Assembly: GCA_000827325.1 (NCBI GenBank) | Contig: KN832870.1 | Coordinates: forward strand, 5,704,001-5,768,000 | DNA: 64,000 nt | Source: Oidiodendron maius Zn | Taxonomy: Eukaryota; Ascomycota; Leotiomycetes; Myxotrichaceae | Direction: 5' to 3' | Shown here: positions 46,766 through 56,656 of the stretch, one piece after another | How the letters are laid out: every line of letters begins with the position of its first letter | How positions within the stretch are numbered: the stretch's first letter is position 1 | Program-made: the position numbers and the translations under genes | The notes under the pieces: generated by a model | Told to the model about the DNA's origin: nothing | What the model saw: the letters and a program-made list of their open reading frames with translations, nothing else | Database searches by the model: none

Positions 46766-48346
46766 ATGGAGAATCTCACAGCGTATCTTCGGTCAACGAG
46801 CAAGCAGGAGAAGCAAGTTGGTAGTCCTGATCACTCCGCGGAAGCCCATAATCTCCATCCCTCCCATGGCAGCGGCACACCCGAAGATCCTTTCGTGGTC
46901 GAATTCCTGCCAGGCGACCCTCGCAATCCCATGAACTTCCCCAACGCGAAGAAGTGGATGATCACATCCATCGGTACACTATCGGTTTTCGCGGTCACTC
47001 TCACATCTTCAGCATACTCTGGTTCTGCCGAAGAGATCCTGGCCAAGTTTCAAGTCAGCAGTGAAGTGTTCGCCCTTGGCCTCACGCTTTTCGTGTTGGG
47101 ATTCGCCGTTGGACCGGCCTTATGGGCTCCCTTGTCCGAGTTGTACGGAAGACAGATCTTGTTCGTCGCTACGCATGCCGTTCTGGTGGCCTTCGTCGCT
47201 GCTTCGGCCGGCTGCAATTCAATGGCCTCGTTCTTGGTCTTCAGGTTCTTGTCTGGCACTTTCGGCGCATCGCCCATGACCAACTCCGGAGGGCTGGTTG
47301 CAGACCTCTTCCCCCAGGCCGAACGTGGTCTTGGTATGGCCATCTTCGCCACCGCGCCTTTCATGGGACCGGTCCTGGGCCCCATGCTCGGCGGCTTCAT
47401 CGCCATCAACGTGGGCTGGAGATGGGTCCAAGGGGTCTGCTCCATCTTCATTGGCATCGTGTGGATCATGGGCAGCGTTCTGATACCCGAAACATACGGT
47501 CCGGTAGTGCTACAACAGATAGCTAAGCAGTCTTCTCGAAAAACCGGAAAAGTATACATCAGTGTGCTGGAGTTGAATAACCGCGGTGCAAATCTCTCCG
47601 AAGGCTTCTCCAAAACGCTCAAACGGCCATGGATATTGCTCTTCCAGGAGCCCATAGTGTTGATCGCCTCCACCTACATGGCAATCTTATACGGCACGAT
47701 TTACATGTTCATGGGCGCATTTCCCATCGTTTACCAGCAAGATCGGGGGTGGAATGAGGGCATTGGGGGCCTTGCCTTTCTAGGTCTCGCGATTGGTATG
47801 CTCATAGGACTGCTTTATACCATCTTTGACAATCGGCGTTACAAGAAGTTGGGCAAGTCGGCAACACCAGAGGCTCGTTTACCTCCCTGCATGATCGGGG
47901 CAATTGCTTTGCCAATCGGCATGTTCGCCTTTGTCTGGACCAGCTTCCCCAGCATACACTGGTCTGCCAGCATCATTCTTTCCGCACCCTTTGGATTCGG
48001 CGCCGTGCTGGTCTTCCTCTGCTGTCTCAACTACCTTCTTGATGCTTACACTATCTACGCAGCATCGGTGCTCGCAGCTGGCGCAATGCTGCGATCTTTG
48101 TTCGGCGCAGCATTCCCACTATTTACAACCCAGATGTATGACAACCTTGGCATCCATTGGGCTAGTTCGATACCGGCTTTCCTGACTGTGGTATGCTTGC
48201 CGTTTCCCTTTGTGATGTACAAATACGGTGCGGGGCTGAGAATGAAATGCAAATATGCACAGGAGGCTGCTCTTCTCATGTCTCATCTGCAAGCAGAAGC
48301 CCTGAGTACGCCGGATGCAGTGGATAAAGATTCATTCAATGTATAA
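46766..48346 (+). CDS. MFS exporter, DHA1 (12-TM drug:H+ antiporter) type
   Basis: Single exon, 526 aa, 12 predicted membrane segments. The FVVEFLPGDPRNPMNFPNAKKW block before TM1 is typical of fungal DHA1/polyamine-type exporters. The GRQ...FVATHAVLVAF loop follows TM2, RFLSGTFGASPMTNSGGLVADLF marks TM4 and its loop, and FMGPVLGPMLGGFI is motif C, the antiporter signature, in TM5. These proteins expel toxic or secondary metabolites at the plasma membrane. The long loop between TM6 and TM7 is cytoplasmic. Divergently placed with a Zn2Cys6 regulator, the usual layout of a self-resistance or efflux pair. No disruption seen. Confidence 0.9.
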   Translation: MENLTAYLRSTSKQEKQVGSPDHSAEAHNLHPSHGSGTPEDPFVVEFLPGDPRNPMNFPNAKKWMITSIGTLSVFAVTLTSSAYSGSAEEILAKFQVSSEVFALGLTLFVLGFAVGPALWAPLSELYGRQILFVATHAVLVAFVAASAGCNSMASFLVFRFLSGTFGASPMTNSGGLVADLFPQAERGLGMAIFATAPFMGPVLGPMLGGFIAINVGWRWVQGVCSIFIGIVWIMGSVLIPETYGPVVLQQIAKQSSRKTGKVYISVLELNNRGANLSEGFSKTLKRPWILLFQEPIVLIASTYMAILYGTIYMFMGAFPIVYQQDRGWNEGIGGLAFLGLAIGMLIGLLYTIFDNRRYKKLGKSATPEARLPPCMIGAIALPIGMFAFVWTSFPSIHWSASIILSAPFGFGAVLVFLCCLNYLLDAYTIYAASVLAAGAMLRSLFGAAFPLFTTQMYDNLGIHWASSIPAFLTVVCLPFPFVMYKYGAGLRMKCKYAQEAALLMSHLQAEALSTPDAVDKDSFNV

Positions 48347-48468
48347 ATATGTAAAATAGACATCCAAAAGTATTATCATACTGCTTTGCGTATTAGTTCA
48401 AGACCTCTTAGCATCTTCTATAGACATCCGTCTTTAGAGTACTGCTCATCAAAAGAATACAATGATCT

Positions 48469-48662
48469 TGTCACGGGTTGAATGCAATGAGTCAAGGCAT
48501 AAACGGGTTGTATTCCAAAGAGGTCTTGTTAAAGAGAAAAGAAGAGCAATTGTACAAAGAGGAGAAAATGTATAGTTGGGGGAGCTTCTGCACGGGCCAT
48601 TGTACGGTCCGTGGCTCATGTGCTTGCACTTGAGCCTCACAATAGGGGTTCAACCCCTTACA
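48469..48662 (-). mobile_element. Solo LTR-like sequence, copia-like (fossil)
   Basis: Read on the minus strand it begins TGTAAGGGGTTGAACCCC and ends ATTCAACCCGTGACA, with TG...CA ends. It shares both end motifs and an internal cacggaccgtac word with the sequence at 50081-50303. No clear target-site duplication was found, so the limits are approximate. Confidence 0.5.
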
Positions 48663-48840
48663 ACAATAACAAGAGCTTTTTCATTGCTTTTGCCTTCCTA
48701 CCTGACGAATCAGAGACTTCATATCAATGGGCTCTGTAAGAGGTCAAGTCAGTAGGTGGCTAGAACTTGGGCTCAGATTTGACTGTAAACGATTGCATGA
48801 AGAGAAACTAACTAGAGGTGTAGACTACCGTATAAACTGG

Positions 48841-48916
48841 TTTATAAGTCCCCCCTTTGTGGCCCGTGCGGCCGAAATTGCCTCTTCTAGGGGGGACTTA
48901 TAGCTAAGGGGGACTT
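48841..48916. repeat. Hairpin with ggggggactta arms, probable piggyBac subterminal repeat
   Basis: Arms 48843-48855 and 48890-48902 are perfect inverted complements, and a third partial copy follows at 48906-48916. Located ~350 bp before the piggyBac start codon. Confidence 0.6.
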
Positions 48917-49066
48917 ATCCCTTCGTCTGTCGCAAAATGCCACCACTAGTAGGGGTGCCCCATGTAATATATACACTGATTCGCCAGCCTCTATTTTACC
49001 ACATATTACATAATAATCACATAAGCGCCAGACCTATTCCGGGTAATTAGCTACTGAATTGCCAGC

Positions 49067-49256
49067 TGAATGCAATCCCTCTGAATGCAACGCCCTTTGA
49101 ATGCATACGCGTAACCTCCTGAATACACGCGATCCCTCCTACCTACCTGAATGCATACGCGCAACCTCCGATCGCTCTTGCCTACTCGAATGCATGCGCG
49201 CAACCTCTCGAATACACGCGATCCCTCCTACCTACTCTCGAATACACGCGGTTATA
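49067..49256 (+). repeat. Degenerate tandem repeat of gaatgcatacgcg-like units
   Basis: About six to eight units mixing gaatgcatacgcgcaacctc and gaatacacgcgatccctcc words, directly upstream of the transposase start. Confidence 0.7.
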
Positions 49257-49265
49257 GTGCCTACA

Positions 49266-50080
49266 ATGGCGCCTACATTAAGTGAACTTCTGGCTAAGTT
49301 CCAGCCGATTAAAGAGGTTATATTTGAACCAATGCAGTCAGAAGAACCTCACCAACCTGCTAGAGCTCTGCTACCTGCTTATTTTTCAATGAATTCAAAT
49401 CCAATCGACTACTTCTTACTCTTCTTTACACATACACTCTTCCAGCTAATCACGAAACACACAAATCAATATGCGGCAATACAAAGGATGGAGGCAAAGG
49501 AGGGGCAGAGAGGGTGGTATAACCTGGTAGTTGAAGAGTTATATGTGTTTATTGGTTCAATTATATATATGGGGATTCATGAAGAGCCTGAGATCTCTAT
49601 GTATTGGAATACTGATCCTGAGAAGGGACCTTTACATACAATTAAAGAGCATATATCACTTACTCGGTTTCAGCAGATTAAGCGTTATTGCCATATATCT
49701 GATTCAGAGAGTGATAAACAAGCTAGGTTCGACCAACCTTCTAATAAGAAGTGGTGGTATAAACTAGAACCTCTGGCTTCTAGCTTACAAGCTTCATTTC
49801 AGCTATATTACTCTCCTTCTTCGGAGGTTAGTATCGATGAAATCATGGTTCGGTGTTTTGGGCGGTATATTACCTTACTCCTTTACCCTTAGGCTTCTTT
49901 ACTAACTAGCTAGCTAGCTCTCTACATACATATAAGATGCCGAACAAGCCTATTACACAAGGATATAAGGTGTTTGGAGTCGCGGATCATGGTTACCTTT
50001 ATAACTTTATTTGGAGCTCAAGAGAGAAGGGTTTAGTTGATATCGTTTTACAACCTACTCTTACTAAAACTGGTTGTTTA
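49266..50080 (+). mobile_element. piggyBac-type transposase, 3'-truncated
   Basis: Exons 49266-49864 and 49918-50080. Translation opens MAPTLSELLAKFQPIKEVIF. The DDE_Tnp_1_7 core follows: ELYVFIGSIIYMGIHEEPE, MYWNTD, SLTRFQQIKRYCHISDSE, then SSEVSIDEIMVRCFGR, where the Asp of SIDE is the first catalytic residue. After the 53-bp intron comes SLHTYKMPNKPITQGYKVFG. The frame then runs to TKTGCL, where LTR-like sequence begins, so the second and third catalytic Asp regions are lost. Not able to encode an active enzyme. Confidence 0.8.
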
Positions 50081-50303
50081 TGTGAGGGGTCGAAGCTGAA
50101 TGCCGTACGATTAACAGTCGGTCCTATATTAACAAGAAGAAATAATCTGGAGAGAGAAGAGGATTATTTACAGGTCAGGAGTATAAGTAATAATATGGTT
50201 TCCCCTGACAACCGGTGTACTCCACAGGGCTCCGTACGGTCCGTGCAGCATCAACCGCTGGGGCCGTAGGCCCCGAGGATCCTTATGGGTTCAACCCATC
50301 ACA
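50081..50303 (-). mobile_element. LTR-like copy of the same copia-like family (fossil)
   Basis: Starts TGTGAGGGGTCGAA and ends TTCAACCCATCACA, so the ends are TGTGA/TCACA inverted. It abuts the truncated piggyBac on the left and a copia polyprotein tail on the right. In minus orientation it aligns at both ends and at one internal block with 48469-48662. Confidence 0.55.
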
Positions 50304-50500
50304 GATACCGACCAACAACATGCCAGCAGATGGGCTAACTAAAGCCCTGCCTACCCAGAAACATCTTCAATTTATTAAGCAACTAGGTTTGATCGATATT
50401 AAGCACCTAGTCCAGGCTTAAAAACACTCAACTACACAACATATAAACACACTCATTTACTGGCAAACCTGAAGGGGGTGTGTTACGATACGTAAGCGAG
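50304..50500 (+). mobile_element. Copia (Ty1/copia) polyprotein tail and start of its 3' LTR (fossil)
   Basis: IPTNNMPADGLTKALP...FIKQLGLIDIKHL is the conserved end of the copia RNase H region. After the stop a purine run (gaagggggtg) is followed by TGTTACGATACG at 50481, the expected start of an LTR. The LTR end could not be located. Most of the element is missing; it is a dead remnant. Confidence 0.7.
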
Positions 50501-51008
50501 GTTCCAGCAATTTGCTGGAGGTTCGCTTATATAAGCAACCTCCTAGGTTAACGTAGGTGATCAGTGAGCTGGACAGATCAGTAAGCTGGACAACCGCAAA
50601 AACCACGATTTTAAAACTGCAATAACTTGACCATTTCTCAATAAGTTAATGTAAAATTAAAATTTCTAGCTATTTACCTCTATGCGATTACGTAAGCTCT
50701 CCGGAAGCAGTTTGACGCGAGAGGGAACGTGAAATCACGTGGCTGCCAGCTAACGTCGCTCGTGTTGGTGGAACTCTCTTATGATTGGCTGAAGCAATAT
50801 ACTAGGGTGACCTGCGGCCCCCCCAGACCCCCCCGCCGCATGCCAGTATAGAAAGCTGGCTTTGAATCTAGGGGGGGGACCCCCTAACCCCCCCTTTTCT
50901 CCCTTTCTTTATATTATTTCAAAATATATCACCTAGTAGACCTATTATAACTCTACCCCTAGCTTACCTCTAAATTATATAAACCCTCTAAATTGATTGA
51001 ATTAAATA

Positions 51009-51057
51009 AATCAATCAAATCAATCAAATCAATCAAATCAATCAAATCAATCAAATC
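51009..51057 (+). repeat. Nine-bp minisatellite (caatcaaat)n
   Basis: About five consecutive near-perfect copies. Confidence 0.9.
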
Positions 51058-51340
51058 GATTAAATTATATATACTCTCTAGAAATACTACCTCTATAGTC
51101 TTTAATCTGGGGGGGAGACCCCCCCAACCCCCCATTATATAGACTTAACTCAGAAGGCAGTGAGCTACGCTCCCAGCCTAGCTCGCTAAGCTCGCGCTTG
51201 CACTGAGCGCGGCCTCCTTCCAGTCGGACCGCTACTTAAGCTTAATTACAAATAGAGTAGGTATATTTAACTGGATATATTCAAGTAGGTGTATTCAAGT
51301 AACCCCCTTACGGCTAGTGGCGGAAGAAAAACGGCCCGTC

Positions 51341-51405
51341 CACGTGATGGCGTCCACGTGACGGAACTTTCTTCTCATCCAATCGCTTAGGGACTCCATC
51401 ACGTG
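51341..51405. promoter_or_regulatory. Cluster of three CACGTG sites
   Basis: CACGTG at 51341, 51355 and 51400, each embedded in a (c)cacgtgayg(g) context, with a fourth at 50736. These are palindromic bHLH-type (E-box) sites. They lie 500-560 bp upstream of the kinase-WD40 start. Activity is inferred only. Confidence 0.5.
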
Positions 51406-51570
51406 ACGGCTACGGAGCAGTGCTCCCGCGGGGGGGTCGGGATTTAAGAGTCAAGCAAGCTTTCCAATTACTAAGCATATAGGATCGAATACAGCTGATA
51501 TTTTGACTCTACTCACTAACTACAGAGCGTCTGAATAGCCTCCTTATATATTCGAACATTCAGTGATTCC

Positions 51571-51596
51571 TCCGATATTCGGCGCCGAATATCGGA
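51571..51596. repeat. Perfect 26-bp palindrome
   Basis: Left half tccgatattcggc is followed immediately by its exact reverse complement. No spacer. Could be a protein-binding site or a cruciform-forming remnant. Confidence 0.9.
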
Positions 51597-51901
51597 ATGC
51601 TCATCCCTTGCGTCCTGGGACTGAGTTCATGTTATCACCACTAAATTAAGCTATACACGGATGCCAGTGACCCCTTCGCCACCTTAGTCAGCATCCATCA
51701 ACAGCTCGCCCGAGATCCGGACAGCGCTGACATGGTCAATCGCGAGACAGTGACACCTCCAAATGGCAATATCGAGCTCATTTGTAGTCGGAACCCCTAC
51801 ACGTTGTCCTCAGATGTTGCCATCGACTGCCCTGTCTCTTCGAACGCCGCGTGGGAACCGCGAAGCAACGATCAAGACTCCCTCGATCCCACCCACGAAT
51901 A

Positions 51902-54617
51902 ATGACTTCGACATCCGACCTCGAACACTGGCGACTCAACGCGAAGGTCTATGATGATCGAGTGGAGGAGATACATTACATAACTGACCCCGCGAGAAAT
52001 ATCAGACGACGACCGCATACGAAGGTGTGGAAGGTCGAGCAAATCTTGGGTCGTGGAGGGTTTGGTGAAGTCCGCCTGGAGAAAAACACCGAGGACGGGA
52101 AAGCGAGAGCAGTCAAAAAGATTGTGACAGCAATACCAAATTTAAGCAGCAATGAATGTGAGAAGGAGTTGACGGCGCTATTAGAGTTCTCGAAACCCAA
52201 GGTACGTCAAATTTGGATGCGAATAATCTTCGGCAGGCCGTTGATTCTTGACAGTCTAGAGAAGCTGCTGCCTTTGTTGATTTTTTTGGCTGGTTCAAGG
52301 ATGGCCCTTACCTCTTCTTGGCAATGGAATATGTCCCACTAGGAGATCTCGAACAGAATGTAAAGGCACATTCCGGGAGAATACCAGAAATCGAGGCACG
52401 AGATATTACTGAGCAGATACTTTCGGGGTTAAAGATTATGCACGCTGAATCTTTTGCACATCGTGACCTCAAGCCACAGGTAATGATTGCTATCATACCC
52501 GGTTGAGAATTTTCTTTGCTAATAGGCTGCAGAACGTCTTGGTAGTCCATGGGTCTCCCGAGTGGTGGGTTAAGCTTGCCGACTTTGGTTTGAGTAAGAG
52601 ATTGACCGAGACTACGGCGTATCGAACTAAAAGTGGCACTCTGTCTTATATGGCTCCTGAAATCCTCGAATACCTGGATACACCACGTGGGGAATATACC
52701 AATGCGGTCGATCTATGGGCGGTTGGATGCATTACTTATCGATTGGTTACCGGCGTTGTTCCATTTCCACCAGGTAAATCTCTGGTGAAATATTGCGAGG
52801 ATAAGTCGCTATTCCCTTACGACGCTCTCCTAGATAATGGAATCAAAAGTTTATGCTCTAGGTTCATTAAGGAACTTCTTGAGACTTCTTTGAAGCAGAG
52901 GCCATCAGCTTCACAAGCTCTGCATCATGCGTGGATTATCTCAGGTGGGTGGTATACAGATATTTGTTCCGAAACATGCTATCTGTTTTTTATATTCCTT
53001 ATATATTGTGTTTTTGGTACCAGTTCTATACGCTAACTGAAATTTCACCTAGGCCCTAATGCCAGAGAAAGCTCAGAACGTCTTCTATACCAGCCTGTAG
53101 AGACTTGCAGACTTCCAGACTTTTCTGCCTCTACCATGGCCTATAATGCAAGCACCCACGATGGCTTAAAATCACATACCTTACCTTTGCCTTGGCAAAC
53201 AGAGTCTTCTCACCATGAATCCCCTTCACCACTATTGTCTGTGTCAGACAGTAGCTTATCCGCTGTTACCAATCCTATAACAGTCGTACGCAAGCTGCTC
53301 CCTACTTTAGATTCCGAGTTAACAACAGGGCAACTCCCCAAAGAGGAAGCCACAATGCCTATGCCCAAATCTGTCATCTTCGGAAATGTATTGGCTACCA
53401 AGGATTCTTCGGCTGCGTTACAACTGCCAAACATTACAAGCAGATCGCTTGATAGTAACCCCGACACATTCTCAGCGGGCAGGAAGCCAGTTGCGTCGCT
53501 ATGGCAAGACACCACTAGAAATACTATATTAAAGAAAGCACTACCAATATCTAAAGCGCAAAGGGCGGGCGCCGCCGTGCAGAAGCTCGAGGGGCATACA
53601 GACGGAGTCTGGTCAGTGATCTTCTCGCCCGACGGCAAGGTGGTGGCATCCGTATCAACTGACAAGACGGTCCGACTCTGGGATACGGCGACGGGTGCCG
53701 CGCTGCAGAAGCTCGACGGGCATACAGACTGGGTCTGCTCAGTAGCCTTCTCGCCCGACGGCAGGGTGTTGGCATCCGCTTCAAAGGATGAGACGGTCCG
53801 GCTCTGGGACACGGCGACAGGCGCAGCGCGGCAGAAGCTCGAGGGGCATACAGACTGGGTCTTCTCCGTGGCCTTCTCGCCCACCGGTAGAGTGGTGGCA
53901 TCCGCATCAAGAGACAAGATAATCCGGCTGTGGGAGGCGGCGACGGGCGCCATGCTGCAGAAGCTCGAGGGGCATTCAGACGAGATTTGGTCCTTGGCCA
54001 TCTCGCCCGACGGCAGGGTGGTGGCATCTGCATCAAAAGATGAGACGGTCCGGCTCTGGGACACGGCGACGGGCGCCATGCTACAGAAACTCGTGGGGCA
54101 TACAAACTGGGTCTGGTCCGTGGCCTTCTCGCCCAACGGCAGGGTGGTGGCATCCGTATCAAGCGACGAGACGGTCCGGCTCTGGGACGCGGCGACAGGT
54201 GCCGCGCTGCAGAAGCTCGAGGGGCATACAGACTGGGTCGAGTCCGTGGCCTTCGCGCCCGACTGTAGAGTGGTAGCATCCGCATCAATTGACAGGACGG
54301 TCCGACTCTGGGACACGGCGACAGGCATCATGCTGCAGAAACTCGAGGGGCATAGAGAAAAGGTTGAGTCTGTGACCTTCTCGCCCGACGGCAGGGTGGT
54401 GGCATCCGCATCAAGAGACATGACGGTCCGGCTGTGGGACACGGCGACGGGCGCCATCCTGCAGAAACTCGAGGGGCACACAGACCGCGTATTGTCCGTG
54501 GCCTTCTCGCCCAACGGCAGGGTAGTGGCGTCCGCATCAAGAGACAGGACGGTCCGGCTCTGGGACACGGTGACGGTTCAGTTCCCTCACCATTATATAA
54601 GCTCTATCGTGTTATAA
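51902..54617 (+). CDS. Protein kinase fused to eight WD40 repeats
   Basis: Exons 51902-52201, 52255-52479, 52533-52944 and 53053-54617 give 833 aa. The kinase domain spans ~43-310: glycine loop GRGGFGEV at 50-57, VAIK-type Lys at 72 (AVKK), HRDLKPQN with catalytic Asp at ~171, DFG at ~192-194, and APE in SYMAPEIL. All key residues are present, so it should be active. A Ser/Thr-rich linker follows. Residues ~490-826 are eight 42-aa WD40 repeats (GHT...SVAFSPDGRVVASAS...TVRLWD), almost identical to each other. In fungi such high-identity WD40 arrays occur in NLR allorecognition proteins (HET-E/HET-D type), normally behind a NACHT domain. None is present here, so this is a kinase-sensor without a nucleotide switch. 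The last repeat ends early. Confidence 0.88.
53584..54591 (+). repeat. Eight 126-bp WD40-coding repeats
   Basis: Units of exactly 126 bp with very high identity; differences concentrate at a few codons after GHT/GHS and around SVAF, surface-exposed in WD40 blades. Confidence 0.85.
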
Positions 54618-55003
54618 TATCCTTACATACAGTAGCTCCGCCAGCTCTGCCACGTCGGATTCGCGCTGCGTTGTTGCCAGGGGTATGTGCACCTGGCGCT
54701 CGAGACGCTTGTTGTCGAATTTTGGTGTTCAGAATGACGTGCGTGACAGCTTTTCACAAGTGCCAGAGCCTATGGTCCGTCGGCGAGCCGATGGCACAGT
54801 GAAGTCATCTCTACACGAGCTTGATGAACTTCGTTCGAGAAATTAGTATTTTAGAAACGCATTTTAGACTTTTTAGGATGGAAGGTCTTGAGAAACCAAT
54901 AGTGAAGTAGGGTCTGAACTTCTTAGTGGACGTGTTTCTTAAATACATCACCGTTTAGCTGAATTGGTGGACGAACTGATCGAAGTCCTCCTACCCAAGC
55001 ACT
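54618..55003. other. Intergenic, no gene
   Basis: Presumed terminator of the kinase-WD40 gene and promoter of the next gene; nothing further seen. Confidence 0.4.
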
Positions 55004-55701
55004 ATGTCGCATGCTGCTACGCTTCAAATATACACAGCTCAACAGTCCAAAAGGCACACAGAACCTGAGAAGATACCCTGCTCACCCTTTCGTCCCTTAC
55101 TGGCCAAGCGCCCTTTTAAATCGGGGAGGCGTGAACTAGGCTCCATCCCACAACTTGCGAAGGGCAGAGCGGCACCGTACCATCCGCAATACTATATCTC
55201 ACCATCTGACGTGTGCAAGTTTTTACCAGGATGCATCGTCTGGCTTCCTGCCAGAGCACGTATCCTCCCGAACGCCATCGTTGACCGACATCTCCATGTA
55301 GATGCCTTTAACCACCCCGCAGTAATTCTCTCTGTTCCCAGCCCACTAACCCACAACTCTATTGTCCAGCTTGCTATTGTAAGCGAACCCCGTCCACCTT
55401 TCAGCTATCCTCCTAAAGCTAATTTTTAAAGATGACATCTTGCGGCGGTCGGACGCTACACCAAACTTCGAAACTGTCCCACCGGCCGCAGTTACTCCGC
55501 GTGAAGACGGCGGCGCACCCGTACGCTAAGGTGGATTTAAATCTGAAGAAGGGAAAGGGGATGGGAAAGAAGTACTCCTACGTCGGTTTGAAAAGGTATA
55601 GCATTCAGTTGCGCACCTTGGGGTATTACGAACATCAGATTGGGGAGTATTGCCTTACGGCTCACAGCTTAAAGATGTTGAATGAGAAGATGTTGAATTA
55701 A
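55004..55701 (+). CDS. Two-exon protein of unknown function
   Basis: Exons 55004-55378 and 55432-55701 (214 aa). The 53-bp intron has GTAAGC, a GCTAAT branch and AAAG acceptor. Exon 1 has a basic Pro-rich start, then FLPGCIVWLPARARI and HPAVILSVPSP, a beta-rich small-domain look. Exon 2 has TSCGGRTLHQ and GKKYSYVGLKRYSI. I faintly recall uncharacterised fungal proteins with this layout (a HPxVILS line followed by an 'SYV' line). No catalytic residues recognised, no signal peptide, no membrane segment. Confidence 0.55.
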
Positions 55702-56413
55702 CTGGTGATCTGGAATGTCTGTCTGGATAGTCGTAAGTAGTTTTATTAAAGATCATGTCTGAGAGTTGATTTTGTGTGCGTTTATAATGATGTATTGTTG
55801 AAGAAAGCCCTAGTTACAAATCAAAGTGATCGATCGGGGCCAGCAGTAAAGTTTCGAGAAGTAAAGTCACGAGGAGTAAAGTCACGAGGAGTAAAGTTAC
55901 CAGCAGTAATATTTACCAGCAGCAGTTACCAGCAGTAATAGTACCAGCAGTAATAGTACCAGCAGCAAAGTTAACCAGCAGTCAAGTTACTAGCAGTCAA
56001 GTTACTAGCAGTCAAGTTTCGAGATGTAAAGTTTCGAGATGTAAAGTTTCGAGAACTAAAGTTTCGAGAAGTAAAATTTCGAGAACTAAAGTTTCGAGAA
56101 CCTCATGAATTCTGCCTAAGTAATTTTCTTCAGGGAGCTTTAAGCAAACGACTAGAAAACGTATTTAGTTTCGTATTTCACGCACTGTAACTAGTTACAA
56201 GAAATCTAGAAAACCAAAAAAAAAAACCAAGCCTCCCCGAATGAACTGGTTAGTGCCAGCGAGAAATGAATGAAGTTGGAAATGGAAACTATTCTTGAAT
56301 CTCTGTTTCTCATATCAGGATGAGAACTCTCGACACCATATTATGCTGCTGTAAATTTCAGGATAAGAAGGTCTGCTTCGTATCCTGTGCGTTACCATCC
56401 TTTCAAGACTACC
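55702..56413. other. Intergenic with a 15-bp-class minisatellite
   Basis: Mostly occupied by the repeat at 55841-56103. No gene. Confidence 0.6.
55841..56103 (+). repeat. Minisatellite of gtaaagtttcgaga / accagcagtaat units
   Basis: About 17 units of 12-15 bp. Outer units read (g)taaagtttcgaga; inner units read taccagcagtaa, so two related variants alternate in blocks. Confidence 0.85.
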
Positions 56414-56656
56414 ATGGCCACCAAAACGAAAAGAAAGAGCGAGAGGCTAGGGAGAAGAAAAGAGACCTTGTTGAAGAAGGCGCACGAAATAGCAAAATTC
56501 TGCGACGTTGACGTTGCATTAACCCTGCGTATCCGTAAAACTGGCCGCTATATCACGTACAATTCAATGGACCTCAAGTCTTGGCCACCCTCCAAGGAAC
56601 AAATGGCGAGTGTTCACTGTATTCCAAGGAGTCTTGCTCTACTAATAGTGGACTAG
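56414..56656 (+). CDS. Small MADS/SRF-like protein
   Basis: 80 aa, single exon. Residues ~4-60 resemble the MADS box: KRKSERLGRRKETLLKKAHE, then IAKFCDVDVALTLRI, the helix and strand that bind CArG DNA, then GRYITYNS. WPPSKEQM follows, as in other short fungal MADS-like proteins. It lacks any C-terminal activation or SAM-type extension. It could be a dominant-negative or orphan regulator, or a fragment. Confidence 0.65.
   Translation: MATKTKRKSERLGRRKETLLKKAHEIAKFCDVDVALTLRIRKTGRYITYNSMDLKSWPPSKEQMASVHCIPRSLALLIVD

Larger units (their letters stand above)
48347..49265. other. Transposon-derived spacer
   Basis: Holds an LTR-like copy (48469-48662), a hairpin of the putative piggyBac 5' end (48841-48916) and a tandem repeat (49067-49256), all listed separately. 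No host gene. Confidence 0.6.
50501..51901. other. Non-coding accessory stretch with G/C runs, E-boxes and a palindrome
   Basis: No gene. 50815-50905 and 51108-51135 contain C7/G7 runs in opposing orientation, able to fold on themselves. Other elements are listed separately. The end is the promoter of the kinase-WD40 gene. Confidence 0.55.

Noticed and set aside
53210-54568. Long minus-strand open frame over the WD40 array
   Set aside because: Antisense of high-identity WD40 repeats; the plus strand carries complete WD40 motifs.
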